A program made the translations under genes and the position numbers. DNA of 64,000 bases, taken from an uncultured Dermabacter sp. (GTDB lineage: Bacteria; Actinomycetota; Actinomycetes; Actinomycetales; Dermabacteraceae). The DNA lies in contig CAMXWV010000007.1 in the NCBI GenBank assembly GCA_947252755.1, positions 68,390 through 132,389 of the forward strand, written 5' to 3'. The notes beneath the pieces are model-generated. The model saw only the letters and a program-made list of their open reading frames with translations, was not told the DNA's origin and made no database searches. Of this stretch, positions 11,457-21,200 are shown one piece after another (the stretch's first letter is position 1; the number at the start of each line of letters is the position of its first letter).

Positions 11457-11532
11457 TGGTGCCCGCGACAGGATTCGAACCTACGACCTTCTGCTCCGGA
11501 GGCAGACGCTCTATCCACTGAGCTACGCGGGC
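11457..11532 (-). tRNA. tRNA-Arg (anticodon CCG)
   Basis: The minus-strand cloverleaf is complete: acceptor GCCCGCG/CGCGGGC, the D-arm GCTCAGTGGATAGAGC, anticodon stem TCTGC/GCAGA with loop CTCCGGA (anticodon CCG), T-arm GTAGGTTCGAATCCTGT. The CCA end is encoded. It decodes CGG. Confidence 0.97.
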
Positions 11533-11623
11533 AACGTCAGACAGTCTAGCAAGCGCAGGCAGGGATACGGATTCGGCCGCGGCGTGGAGCCGGTTGTGAG
11601 GTGAAGGTCACCGCCGCAGCAGG

Positions 11624-12679
11624 TCAGGCGCCGGCGGGCAGCGGCAGCTGCGCCCCGTGCAACACTGCCGACGGCTCCGCCGCCACTGCGAGCCCGGAGG
11701 GCTCAGCACCCGAGCGGACCAGCAGGTCCCCTACTGCCGCGATCATGGCGCCGTTGTCCGTGCACAATCCGATGCGCGGAATGCGCAGGTCGATGCCGGC
11801 TGCGCTGCATGCCTGCTGCGCCTGTTCGCGCAGCCGTGCATTCGCGGCGACGCCGCCCACGATGATCAGATGCTTCAGACCCTTGTCCATACAGGCGCGG
11901 ATGGACTTCTTGATCAAAACATCCACCACAGCCTGTTCGAAGGAGGCGGCGATATCCGCAACGGGAACCGGCTCGCCGCTGCGCTCCATGGTCTCCACTG
12001 TGCGGGCCACGGCCGTCTTGAGGCCGGAAAAGGAGAACGTGTACGGAGCATCCTGCGGGCGCATCATGGCGCGTGGAAAGCGGAACGCGTTCGGGTCGCC
12101 GTCGGCGGCGGCTGAGGAGATCACCGGACCGCCCGGGTAGCCGAGGTTCAGCAGGCGAGCAACCTTGTCAAAGGCTTCACCGGCGGCATCGTCCAGGGTG
12201 TCCCCCAGGTGGATGATCGGATCCCGTGCCAGGTCCTTCACTTCAAGAATCGAGGTGTGCCCGCCGGAGACGATCAGCACGATGCTGTGCTCGGGCAGCG
12301 GACCGTGGTCCAGAATGTCCGCGGCTGCGTGCCCTGCCAGGTGGTGCACACCGTACAGCGGCACGCCGAGGGACCACGCGATGGATTTTGCGGCGGCGAG
12401 GCCCACATGGACCGCGGTGGCAAGACCGGGACCGCTGGTGACCGCCACGTGGGTGATGGCGGAAGCGTCGATTCCAGCATCGGTGAGCGCAGCGTTCAGG
12501 GTGGGGATGGCCGCGTCGAGATGGGCGCGTGCCGCAATCTCGGGGACAACTCCGCCGAAGTCAGCGTGCTGGCGCGCGCTGGACGCAAGTCCGGCGCCGA
12601 GGAGAACACCGTTGGAGACGATCCCGAAGCCAGTCTCATCACACGATGACTCGACTCCGAGAACGACCGGGTCACTCAC
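11624..12679 (-). CDS. tsaD: tRNA N6-adenosine threonylcarbamoyltransferase
   Basis: TsaD transfers the threonylcarbamoyl group from threonylcarbamoyl-AMP to A37 of tRNAs that read ANN codons. The 351-residue ASKHA-fold protein starts with VLGVESSCDETGFGIV. It has the metal-binding histidines in HHLAGHAAA and the nucleotide-binding GGVAANARLRE near the C-terminus. Its GTG start at 12679 overlaps the stop of the upstream M23 peptidase gene by 4 bases (GTGA), so it is translated from the same message; this pairing with a wall hydrolase is unusual. tRNA-Arg lies beyond its 3' end. Confidence 0.96.
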   Translation of the reverse strand: MSDPVVLGVESSCDETGFGIVSNGVLLGAGLASSARQHADFGGVVPEIAARAHLDAAIPTLNAALTDAGIDASAITHVAVTSGPGLATAVHVGLAAAKSIAWSLGVPLYGVHHLAGHAAADILDHGPLPEHSIVLIVSGGHTSILEVKDLARDPIIHLGDTLDDAAGEAFDKVARLLNLGYPGGPVISSAAADGDPNAFRFPRAMMRPQDAPYTFSFSGLKTAVARTVETMERSGEPVPVADIAASFEQAVVDVLIKKSIRACMDKGLKHLIIVGGVAANARLREQAQQACSAAGIDLRIPRIGLCTDNGAMIAAVGDLLVRSGAEPSGLAVAAEPSAVLHGAQLPLPAGA

Positions 12680-13515
12680 TGGAAGAGGGACAGCGGATCG
12701 AAGTATTCGCCGGTGGAGTTCTTGACCGCGCCGAAGTGGAGGTGGCAGCCGGTGGAGCGACCGGTGTTGCCCACCTTGCCGACTTCCTCACCCTGCTGAA
12801 CTGTTTCGCCGGCGGCGACTCCGCGGCTCTGAAGGTGGAAGTACTCGGTGGAGGTGCCATCACCGTGGTCCACCACAACCCGGTTGCCGGATGTGCCATT
12901 GAAGGACGAGTCGGTGACCACGCCGCTCTTGGCGGCCACTGCCGGAGCGCCGCAGCTGAGACCGTAGTCCACGCCGTTGTGCAGCTTCGAGTACCCGAGC
13001 ACCGGGTGGGTGCGCCAGCCGAAGTTCGAGGTGACCGGGGAGCCGAGACCCGGGCTGATGTAGCCGCCGGGCGAAGAGGGTGCTGCAATCGCAGCGGAGG
13101 AGTCCTGAGTGGGGGCGATCTGGTTGCCGGCAGAGGTCACATCCGCACCCGGGCCCTCGGCCACAAAGTCTGCGGCGACGGTCTCGGAGTACTGGCCGGT
13201 GTCCGTGTCCTCAGAGTTCTCAGTGACCTCAACCGGGGCGATGGCCTGGTCCTGTGCCGGCTCTGCCGGAGCGGCTGCCGGGATCACGGTCACAGCTTCG
13301 CCCGGTGCGGCGCTGGTCTCGTCGCTGCTGGTAGCAGCGGAAGCGATCGGGGCTGCGATGGTGGCGGTGGCGAGGACTCCCAGGACGCTTGCCTTCACCG
13401 CATTGGCGGACATCGCCTGAGGGTCGCGACGTGCCCCCTTGCCGACTGGCTGAAGCGGGCGGATCTGTGCACGTCCCGATGCGCGGTGAGTTGCCACTGG
13501 CGCCTTCCTTTTCAC
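12676..13515 (-). CDS. Secreted M23 family metallopeptidase
   Basis: Predicted exported peptidoglycan endopeptidase of 279 residues. A basic N-terminus and hydrophobic stretch (VLGVLATATIAAPIASA, ending near residue 60) look like a long actinobacterial signal peptide. An Ala/Glu/Pro-rich linker follows, then the M23/LytM domain. Zinc ligands are visible in HNGVDYG (HxxxD) and HLHFG (HxH), with THPVLGYSKLHNG ahead of them. I kept the GTG at 13515, but its Shine-Dalgarno is weak; the ATG at 13413 is possible. It overlaps tsaD by 4 bases. Its 5' leader has strong folding potential (13532-13674). Confidence 0.9.
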   Translation of the reverse strand: MKRKAPVATHRASGRAQIRPLQPVGKGARRDPQAMSANAVKASVLGVLATATIAAPIASAATSSDETSAAPGEAVTVIPAAAPAEPAQDQAIAPVEVTENSEDTDTGQYSETVAADFVAEGPGADVTSAGNQIAPTQDSSAAIAAPSSPGGYISPGLGSPVTSNFGWRTHPVLGYSKLHNGVDYGLSCGAPAVAAKSGVVTDSSFNGTSGNRVVVDHGDGTSTEYFHLQSRGVAAGETVQQGEEVGKVGNTGRSTGCHLHFGAVKNSTGEYFDPLSLFQ

Positions 13516-13531
13516 GTCGCTGAAAGATTCT

Positions 13532-13674
13532 GGATCTGCTGGACCATGAGCAACCGGAATGCCACCTGCCGTTCATGTCCTCATCCAGCCTAGGGAGCTG
13601 AACGGCCGAATTCGAGCGAGCAGAACAGATCATTACTTTCTCTTTGCATCAGGTGTGATCCACCAGGCAGATCC
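13532..13674 (-). promoter_or_regulatory. Candidate structured 5' leader of the M23 peptidase gene
   Basis: On the transcript, GGATCTGCCTGG (13663-13674) can pair with CCAGCAGATCC (13532-13542) as 11 pairs with one bulge, enclosing about 120 bases. Inside, GCCGTTCA and TGAACGGC (13599-13606 and 13568-13575) form a perfect 8-bp hairpin, and GATCA/TGATC a further 5-bp helix (about 13628-13660). The structure ends 16 bases before the GTG start. I do not recognise it as a known riboswitch class; the conserved core of the c-di-AMP (ydaO) type is not present. Confidence 0.4.
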
Positions 13675-13728
13675 ATGACGGTTGCGGCTGAATCGCTGGT
13701 CAGCCATGGTGAAGCAAGGGGGTGCGGT

Positions 13729-14796
13729 TCACTGATCGCGGGCAGCAGGAGCATGGTTCTGCATCATGTCCTTGACCTCGCCCACCAGCTCCTCGAGCAC
13801 GTCCTCCAGGAACACAGCGCCCACGCTGCGAGCCTCCGGGGAGTCGACGCGGGCCAGGTGCGCGCCGTTGTACTGCATGGCGCGCAGCGCTTCTTCCACG
13901 TCGTCATCATCAGCCACGGACACCACCGCGCGGACTCTCCCCGGGGAGATCACCGAACGGTAGTCATCGTCAGCAGCCCCCGCTGGCAGGATGACATCCT
14001 TCAGATGCAGATAGCCCACCAGGTCTCCGGCGTCATTGCGCACGCCGATGCGGCTGAAGCCGGTGGCGGCCACAAGCTCTTCGAACTGTTCATGGGTGAC
14101 GTCATAGCCCACGGTGACCACATCCGTCATCGGCACCATGACGTCCTTCGCCTTGTGCGCAGAGAACTGGATGGCGCCGGTGAGCAGACCCTGGTCATCC
14201 ACGAGCAGGCCTTCGCGGCGGGACTCGTTGACGATCGCTTCGATCTCTTCCGCCGTGAACTCGCTCTCCACCTCATCGCGCGGCTGGATGCCCACCATCC
14301 GCAGCAGGCCGTTGGCAATAGAGTTCAGCACCCAGATAATCGGCGCGAAGATCCGCGAGAAGAACACCAGCGGCCCGGCGAGCCACAGCACGGCCCCCAC
14401 CGGCACCGAGATCGAAATGTTCTTCGGGATCATCTCGCCGAACACCACGTGAAGGTAGGAAGCGAGCAGAAGAGCCAGCGCAAAGCTGATCGGATGGAGC
14501 AGGTGATCGGGGATGGACAGCATCGTCAGCAGCGGCTCCATCAGGTGCGCGAGCGCAGGCTCCGCAACCGCACCGAGCGTCACTGAGCAGACGGTGATGC
14601 CGAATTGAGCGGTGGCGAGCATGATCGACATGTGCTGGATTGCCCACATGGACACGGAGGCGCGGCGATTGCCCTGCTCCGCCAGCGGTTCGATCTGGCT
14701 GCGACGCGCACTCATCACCGCGAATTCGGCGCCCACGAAGAACGCATTGCCGAGGAGCATGGCCAGGCCCACCAGCAGGCCAGCGGTATTACTCAT
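13729..14796 (-). CDS. CNNM/CorC-type membrane protein with CBS domains (second copy)
   Basis: 355-residue hemolysin C/CNNM-family protein. An N-terminal DUF21 transmembrane domain (LLVGLAMLLGNAFFVGAEFAVMSA, with further helices to about residue 190) is followed by a CBS pair (KDVMVPMTDVVTVGYD and RVRAVVSVADDDDVEEAL). It is shorter than its neighbour and lacks the C-terminal CorC_HlyC domain. Family members are linked to magnesium or cobalt efflux, although the substrate here cannot be read from sequence. It overlaps the upstream paralogue by 8 bases, which implies one operon. Confidence 0.9.
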   Translation of the reverse strand: MSNTAGLLVGLAMLLGNAFFVGAEFAVMSARRSQIEPLAEQGNRRASVSMWAIQHMSIMLATAQFGITVCSVTLGAVAEPALAHLMEPLLTMLSIPDHLLHPISFALALLLASYLHVVFGEMIPKNISISVPVGAVLWLAGPLVFFSRIFAPIIWVLNSIANGLLRMVGIQPRDEVESEFTAEEIEAIVNESRREGLLVDDQGLLTGAIQFSAHKAKDVMVPMTDVVTVGYDVTHEQFEELVAATGFSRIGVRNDAGDLVGYLHLKDVILPAGAADDDYRSVISPGRVRAVVSVADDDDVEEALRAMQYNGAHLARVDSPEARSVGAVFLEDVLEELVGEVKDMMQNHAPAARDQ

Positions 14797-16129
14797 CCTC
14801 GTCCTCCTCAGCAGCCGGCTGCGCCACCAGCAGGGCCGGGTCGAGCACGGTCAGGCGCACCTGGTCCACGCGCCGGCCATCCATGGAGAGAACATCCAGG
14901 CGCAGGCCGTCCGTGTCGATCGAATCACCCACCTGGGGGATGCGACCCAGGGTCTCCATGACCAGGCCGCCCAGAGTGTCATAGAACGGGGATTCGGGAA
15001 CGATCACGCCGAGTTCGCGGCGGATCTCGTCGGGGCGCATCAGCGCGCTGACCGTCCAGTCGTTCTCCCCCGCCACAAAGCGCTCGGGCTCATCGGTGTC
15101 GTGCTCGTCGCTCACTTCGCCCACGATCTCTTCGATGACGTCCTCTAGGGTGACGATTCCGGCGGTGCCGCCGTACTCATCGATCACCACGGCAATCTGC
15201 GCGCCGGCTGCTCGAAGGTCCACCATCAGCGAATCCAGCGGCACCGTGTCCGGCACGGTCAGCGGTTCGGTCATCAGCTCACGCACACTGGTGGATGCGC
15301 GCTCGGCCCGGGGCACCTGCATGGCTTGGCGCACCTGCACCACGCCCACCACGTCATCCTCACTGTCCTCAATCACGGGGAAGCGGGAGTGGCCGGATTC
15401 TCGGGTCAGGGCGAGCACGTCATCCGCAGTGCCGGTCACGTCGATCGAAAGCATATGGCCGCGGTGGGTCATCACATCAGCGGCTTCGCGCTCTCGCAGC
15501 TGCAGCGTGCGTGAGAGCAGGATCGCGGTGCCGCGATCCAGGGTGCCCACGCTGGCGGAATGGCGCACCAACGAGTCCAGCTCTGCAGGTGATCGAGCCG
15601 CGCTGAGCTCTTCCTGCGGCTCGATGTTCATCAGCCGCAGGAAGAAGTTTGCGGTGGCGTTGAACATGGCGATGATCGGCTTCAGCGCAATGGTGAACCA
15701 GTGCTGCACCGGAGCCACAACCTTCGCGGTCCCGTACGGGGCCGCAATGGCGAGGTTCTTCGGCAGCAGTTCCCCAAACACCATGGAGAAGGCGTAGCTG
15801 AGGACCAATGCGGCGGTGATGCCAATAACTCCCGCAGCGGTCTGGTCAAGCCCCGCCAGCTGCGCCAGCGGCACCATCAGGGTGGTCAGCGGGTCTTTGA
15901 CAGCGAAGCCGAACAGGAGCGTGGTGAGGGTGATGCCCACCTGCGCGCCGGACAGGTTTGTGGAGAGATGGGTGAGCGCCGTCAACACGCGCTGCGCACC
16001 GGGCTCCCCCTCTGAGGCGGCCTTCTCCACCGTGTGCTTATCCAGCGCCACCATAGAGAACTCAGCAGCGACGAACAGGGCGGTGCCAAGGGTGAGCAGA
16101 ACGCCCACGAGCAGCAGGATCCACGTCAT
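14789..16129 (-). CDS. CNNM/CorC-type membrane protein with CBS and CorC_HlyC domains
   Basis: 446 residues. The domain order is a DUF21 membrane domain with about four helices (residues 1-190), a CBS pair (ADVMTHRGHMLSIDVTG; SVRELMTEPLTVPDTVPLD), the family signature GGTAGIVTLEDVIEEIVGE, and a C-terminal CorC_HlyC domain (LGVIVPESPFYDTLGGLVME). CNNM proteins export or regulate divalent cations. Here it is the first gene of a two-gene paralogous operon; such pairs are common in actinobacteria and may work together. It is divergent from the response regulator; 16130-16312 holds the intervening promoters, none of which I can pin down. Confidence 0.92.
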   Translation of the reverse strand: MTWILLLVGVLLTLGTALFVAAEFSMVALDKHTVEKAASEGEPGAQRVLTALTHLSTNLSGAQVGITLTTLLFGFAVKDPLTTLMVPLAQLAGLDQTAAGVIGITAALVLSYAFSMVFGELLPKNLAIAAPYGTAKVVAPVQHWFTIALKPIIAMFNATANFFLRLMNIEPQEELSAARSPAELDSLVRHSASVGTLDRGTAILLSRTLQLREREAADVMTHRGHMLSIDVTGTADDVLALTRESGHSRFPVIEDSEDDVVGVVQVRQAMQVPRAERASTSVRELMTEPLTVPDTVPLDSLMVDLRAAGAQIAVVIDEYGGTAGIVTLEDVIEEIVGEVSDEHDTDEPERFVAGENDWTVSALMRPDEIRRELGVIVPESPFYDTLGGLVMETLGRIPQVGDSIDTDGLRLDVLSMDGRRVDQVRLTVLDPALLVAQPAAEEDEDE

Positions 16130-16312
16130 CGAGGCTGGTCACCTCGCGCGGTGATGGTCAGAGGCGCCGCCGAACACGGCCCGGGTGAGTCGTTCATCGT
16201 GAGGCCACTATATAGGGGTCGCGGACTCGCGGAACCTGCGTGTGCGGCAGATCAATCCATTCGCCGGTGCGATTCACAGTCGGCGGTGCGCACGGGTGCT
16301 TAGAGTTCTGCC

Positions 16313-17044
16313 ATGACTTCTTCAACAGCAGCACCTCGCGTGGTGGTGGTCGAGGACGAGCTCACCATTGCCCAGACCATCGCCGACCGGCTCTCCGCCG
16401 AGGGGTGGCAGGTGCGCGTGGCCCATGACGGACCGTCCGGGGTGGTGGCCATCTCCCAGGTGAAGCCGGATCTGGTAGTGCTCGATGTGATGCTGCCCGG
16501 CTTCGACGGCCTGGAAGTGTGCCGGCGCATCAACAAAGACCTCCCGATGGGGGTGCTCATGCTCACCGCTCGCGATGACGAGACGGACATGCTGGTGGGC
16601 CTGGGCGTGGGCGCGGATGACTACATGACCAAGCCGTTTTCGATGCGTGAGCTGGTAGCTCGGCTGAAAGCGCTGCTGCGTCGGGTGCAGCGGGGCAACT
16701 CCTTGACGGGCGCGCAGCGCAGTGACCAGCTGACCGTGCTCACGATCGGAGATCTCTCCATTGATCGGGCCTCTCGCCGCGTCACTCGTGCCGGCCAGGA
16801 GGCGCACCTCACCCCCACCGAATACGATCTGCTGCTCTGCCTGGCGAACACACCGGGCACGGTGCTGTCGCGTGAGCAGCTGCTGGCTGATGTGTGGGAC
16901 TGGGTGGATGCCACCGGAACCCGGACCGTCGACTCTCATGTCAAGGCGCTGCGGCGGAAGCTCGGCAGCGATCTGGTGCGCACTGTGCATGGAGTGGGCT
17001 ACGCGCTGGAGCCGCCCACAGCGGAACGGGAGCCCTCAGCGTGA
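16313..17044 (+). CDS. OmpR-family response regulator
   Basis: 243 residues. The N-terminal receiver domain has the acidic pair at VVVEDE, the phosphoacceptor Asp at about residue 58 (LVVLDVMLPG) and the conserved Lys in YMTKPFS. The C-terminal winged helix (about 150-240) has the PhoB/OmpR signature HLTPTEYDLLLCLANTPGTV and DSHVKALRRKLG. Its stop overlaps the GTG of the next gene, a histidine kinase, so the two form a coupled two-component system. The stimulus is unknown. Confidence 0.94.
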   Translation: MTSSTAAPRVVVVEDELTIAQTIADRLSAEGWQVRVAHDGPSGVVAISQVKPDLVVLDVMLPGFDGLEVCRRINKDLPMGVLMLTARDDETDMLVGLGVGADDYMTKPFSMRELVARLKALLRRVQRGNSLTGAQRSDQLTVLTIGDLSIDRASRRVTRAGQEAHLTPTEYDLLLCLANTPGTVLSREQLLADVWDWVDATGTRTVDSHVKALRRKLGSDLVRTVHGVGYALEPPTAEREPSA

Positions 17045-18117
17045 GGGCTCGCCCCGAGCCGCCTGACGTCACACCGCTGCAGAGCTTCACATCATTCAAA
17101 GTGAAGCTCGGCGTTCTGGTGGCGGCGTCGGTGCTGGTGGCGGCGCTGGTGGCCTGGCTGGGCTCCTCCGCCGGCCTCAACCCGTGGATCATGATCCCGC
17201 TGACGATCCTGGTGGCGCTGATCGTCACCCAAGTGCTTGCGCGCGGCATGACCTCCCCGCTGCGGGAGATGACCGCGGCCGCGCAGGCGATGGCCCAGGG
17301 TGATTACGGGCGGCGGGTGACCACGCGCTCACGCGATGAAGTCGGTCAGCTCGCCCACGCGTTCAACACGATGTCCGCTGATCTTGAGGCAACGGATCTG
17401 ATGCGCCGTGAACTGGTGGCGAATGTCTCCCATGAGCTGCGCACACCGGTGGCGGCGCTGCGCGGTCAGCTGGAGAACATGGCGGACGGTGTGACTCCGC
17501 TGTCCACGCAAACGGTGGAGGTGGCGCTGTCCGCCACAGAGCGCCTGACCCGCCTGGTCAATCATCTGCTGGACCTGTCCCGCCTGGAAGCAGGGGTATC
17601 GACAATCGTGCCGGAGCCGATCGAGCTGACGCCGTTCCTGCGGGAGATCACGGACACCGCCAGCATGGCGGCAGCGGTGCAGAAGCGCAGCGTGCACTGG
17701 CATGTGGAGGTGGAGCCTGCCGATCTGGTGCTCCACGCGGACCCGGAGCGGATCCGCCAGGTCATCGCGAACCTGCTGGACAACGCCTCCCGCCACTCCC
17801 CCGACCAGGGAGCTATCTCTCTCACCGCGGCTCCGGGCGGACAAGAGACGATCGTGATCGAGGTGCGCGATCAGGGGCCCGGCATCGCGCAGGAGGACCG
17901 TGCCAGCGTGTTCGAACGCTTCGAACGCGGTGGTTCTCCTGACTCCTCAGGCGGCACCGGCCTGGGACTGGCGATTGCGCGGTGGGCGGTCACCCTTCAC
18001 GGCGGCACAATCGAGGTGGTGGATGATCCGAGCCGGGGAGCCTCCGCCCCCTCCTCCACTATCCGTGTCACTCTGCCGACGCATCCGCAGGTCAGCGAGC
18101 CTGCACCGGTCCAGTAA
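17041..18117 (+). CDS. Sensor histidine kinase
   Basis: The GTG at 17041 overlaps the regulator stop (GTGA) and gives 358 residues. Two transmembrane helices (about 21-42 and 48-67) are joined by only a few residues, so there is no extracellular sensor domain and the signal is probably sensed in or at the membrane. A HAMP linker (about 68-120), the dimerisation/phosphoacceptor helix NVSHELRTPVAAL with His131, and an HATPase_c domain (N box IANLLDNASRHSP, G boxes RDQGPGIA and GTGLGLAIA) follow. It is the partner of the preceding OmpR-type regulator. Confidence 0.93.
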   Translation: MRARPEPPDVTPLQSFTSFKVKLGVLVAASVLVAALVAWLGSSAGLNPWIMIPLTILVALIVTQVLARGMTSPLREMTAAAQAMAQGDYGRRVTTRSRDEVGQLAHAFNTMSADLEATDLMRRELVANVSHELRTPVAALRGQLENMADGVTPLSTQTVEVALSATERLTRLVNHLLDLSRLEAGVSTIVPEPIELTPFLREITDTASMAAAVQKRSVHWHVEVEPADLVLHADPERIRQVIANLLDNASRHSPDQGAISLTAAPGGQETIVIEVRDQGPGIAQEDRASVFERFERGGSPDSSGGTGLGLAIARWAVTLHGGTIEVVDDPSRGASAPSSTIRVTLPTHPQVSEPAPVQ

Positions 18118-18278
18118 GCCGTGTGCACGATCGATCGGATCTGCCTTCGTGCAGAGGTGCCCGAGCGCCGAGCAGACCTCTTAGCAAAGGGTTGTTCAAT
18201 GGCGGACTCATCGACGCTCCGGTCCGATATCGTGTTCCCTATTGAGTTCGATCGGAAACGAAAGTTGGCGATCCACCC

Positions 18279-21200
18279 GTGTCACAGCTGACACCGAACG
18301 CAGACGCGTCAGATGCCGCCGAATTCGGCCCTAATCAGTGGCTGGTTGACGAGCTCCACTCCCAGTTCACACAGGACCCCACCAGTGTGGACCCCACGTG
18401 GGCCGAGTACTTCCGATCCCGCGCAGAGGAGGGCGAGTCGGCAGCGGAATCCGAGACTGTGAGCTCACCGGCGCCCACAGCTGCTGAGCCGGCGGAGCCC
18501 ACGCCGGCAGCGGCGCCGGCTCCGAATCCCGCAGCCGATCCTTCACAGCAGGAGACCGGAAAGTCCGCATCCACAGCGATGAAGAAGCCTGCACCCACGG
18601 CAGCTGGTGCGGGCGCAGACAAACCGGCTGTGTCCACCACGTCCGATCGCCCAGCGCAGCGCCCGAAGCCCTCTGTTGAGACCGCTCCCGCCGATCCGAT
18701 TCCCCCGAAGCCGGTCAAGCTGCGCGGACCAGCGGCCGCCGTGGTCCGCAATATGGACGAATCTCTGACGGTGCCCACCGCCACCAGCGTGCGTGATGTA
18801 CCGGTGAAGCTGCTGTTCGACAACCGGATCGTCATCAACAACCATCTCAAGCGCCAGCGCGGCAGCAAAGTGTCCTTCACCCATCTGATCGGCTTCGCCA
18901 TGGTGGAGGCGCTGACCGAGCTCGGAGACCTCAACAATGGCTTCGACCTGGTGGACGGCAAGCCCGTGCTGTTGGAGCGAGAAGATGTCAACTTCGGCCT
19001 GGCCATTGACATGCCCCGCCCAGACGGCAGCCGCGGTCTGGTGGTGCCGAATATCAAGGCCGCTCAGAAGCTCGATTTCCTCGGTTTCTGGAAGGCGTAT
19101 GAGGATCTGGTGTCCCGAGCTCGCAGCAACAAGCTGACGATGACGGATTTCGCGGACACGACGGTGACCCTCACCAATCCGGGCGGCATCGGCACAGTCC
19201 ACTCGATCCCCCGCCTGATGAAGGGCCAGGGCGTGATCGTGGGCGTGGGGGCGATGGACTATCCCGCCCCGTTCCAGGGTGCGAGCCCCGAGGTGCTCGC
19301 TGAGATGGCGGTGTCCAAGGTCATGACCCTGACCTCCACCTATGACCACCGCATCATCCAGGGGGCAGCGAGCGGCGAGTTCCTGCGCATCATCGCCGAC
19401 AAACTGCTCGGCAAGGACGGCTTCTACGACCGCGTGTTCGCCGCGCTGCGCCTGCCGTATGAGCCGATCCGCTGGGTAGCGGACAATCCCATGAAGTCCT
19501 CCGCTCAGGAGCGCTATGCGCACGTCATGGACCTGATCCATGCATTCCGCACCCGCGGCCACCTGATCGCGGACATCGACCCGCTGCAGTACCGTCAGCG
19601 CCGCCACCCGGATCTGGACGTCGGCACCTATGGCCTCACCCTGTGGGATCTGGACCGTACCTTCCCCACCCGCGGCCTGGGCAACACGGACTCCATGACC
19701 CTGCGGGATATCCTGGGCGTGCTGCGGGATGCATACTGCCGCACCATCGGCGTGGAGTACATGCACCTGGCAGACCCGGAGGAGCGCCTCTGGCTGCAGG
19801 AGCAGATCGAGCAGCCGCGCGTATCCTTCACCAAAGAGCAGCTCACACACGTGATGGACCGCCTGAACGCTGCGGAGGCGTTCGAGGTGTACCTGCAGAC
19901 GAAGTTCGTGGGCCAGAAGCGCTTCTCTCTGGAGGGCGGCGAAGCGGTCATCCCGATGCTGGACTCGATTCTCAGCGATGCCGCCGCAGCGGGGCTCAGC
20001 GAAGCGTGCATCGGCATGGCCCACCGCGGCCGGCTGAACGTGCTGGCGAACATCGCCGGCAAGAGCTATGAGCAGATCTTCCAGGAGTTCGAAGGCGCGG
20101 GCCTGTCCATCGGCGTCGGCTCCGGTGACGTGAAGTACCACCTGGGCACGGAGGGCTCCTTCACGTCGATGAACGGGGACTCGATCAAGGTGTCCCTTGC
20201 CGCAAACCCGAGCCATCTTGAAGCGGTGAACCCGGTTCTTGAGGGCATTGTGCGCGCTAAGCAGGACCGCATGGACCTTGGCGGCGCTGAATTTCCGGTG
20301 CTTCCGATCCTGATCCACGGCGATGCCGCCTTCGCCGGCCAGGGCGTTGTCACAGAGACCCTGAACCTCTCGGAGCTGCGCGGCTACCGCACGGGCGGCA
20401 CGATCCACGTGGTGATCAACAACCAGATCGGCTTCACCACCCTGCCGGATTCCTCCCGCAGTTCGTTCTACTCCACTGACGTGGCCAAAGGCACTCAGCT
20501 GCCGATCTTCCATGTCAATGGGGATGATCCGGAGGCGTGCGTGCGGGTGGCGGAGCTGGCCTTCCGCTACCGGCAGAAGTTCAACCGCGATGTCATCATC
20601 GATATGGTCTGCTACCGCCGTCGCGGCCACAATGAGGGCGATGACCCGTCGATGACGCAACCGCTGATGTACGAGCTGATCAACGGCAAGCAGAGCGTGC
20701 GCACCCTGTTCACGCAGACTCTGCTGGAGCGCGGGGACCTCTCCGAGGATGAGCTGCAGGGCGTGATCGACAACTTCAAGCACCATCTTGACCGCGCCTT
20801 CCAGCAGACCCGCGGAACTGCCGCCAGCAGCGACCCGCTGACCAGCATCAAGGGCTTGGAGAAGCCGCTGTCCCAGCAGCGCCCAGTGCCGGATTCAGCG
20901 CAGGGTGAGGTGGACACGGCGGTGCCGGAGAAGACCCTGCAGCTTGTGGGCGACGCGCACGTTTCATCCCCGGAGGCCTTCGAGGTGCACCCGAAGCTGA
21001 AGGCGCTGGTGCAGAAGCGGCGGGAGATGAGCCGCTCCGGTGGCATCGATTGGGCCTACGCGGAGATCCTCGCGTTCGGATCGCTGTTGCTTGACGGCAC
21101 ACCGGTGCGCCTGGCCGGGCAGGATTCCCGCCGCGGCACGTTCACTCAGCGTCACAGTGTGCTGATCGACCACGAGGATCAGGACACGTACACTCCCCTG

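Noticed and set aside
8918..11518. Very long open frame (866 codons) on the minus strand opposite otsAB
   Set aside because: Its translation is low-complexity His/Gly/Arg-type sequence without family motifs, and otsAB on the plus strand is unmistakable. It is an antisense artefact of high GC.
11600..12115. Plus-strand frames antisense to tsaD
   Set aside because: No motif, no ribosome site; tsaD has complete family signatures.
13532..13674. c-di-AMP (ydaO) riboswitch upstream of the M23 gene
   Set aside because: The helices are there, but the conserved core segments of the class (GGGGAACC-like and CCGUCAGCUAACCUCG-like) are not.
18543..20786. 747-codon open frame antisense to kgd
   Set aside because: No recognisable domain; the plus-strand Kgd motifs account for the region.
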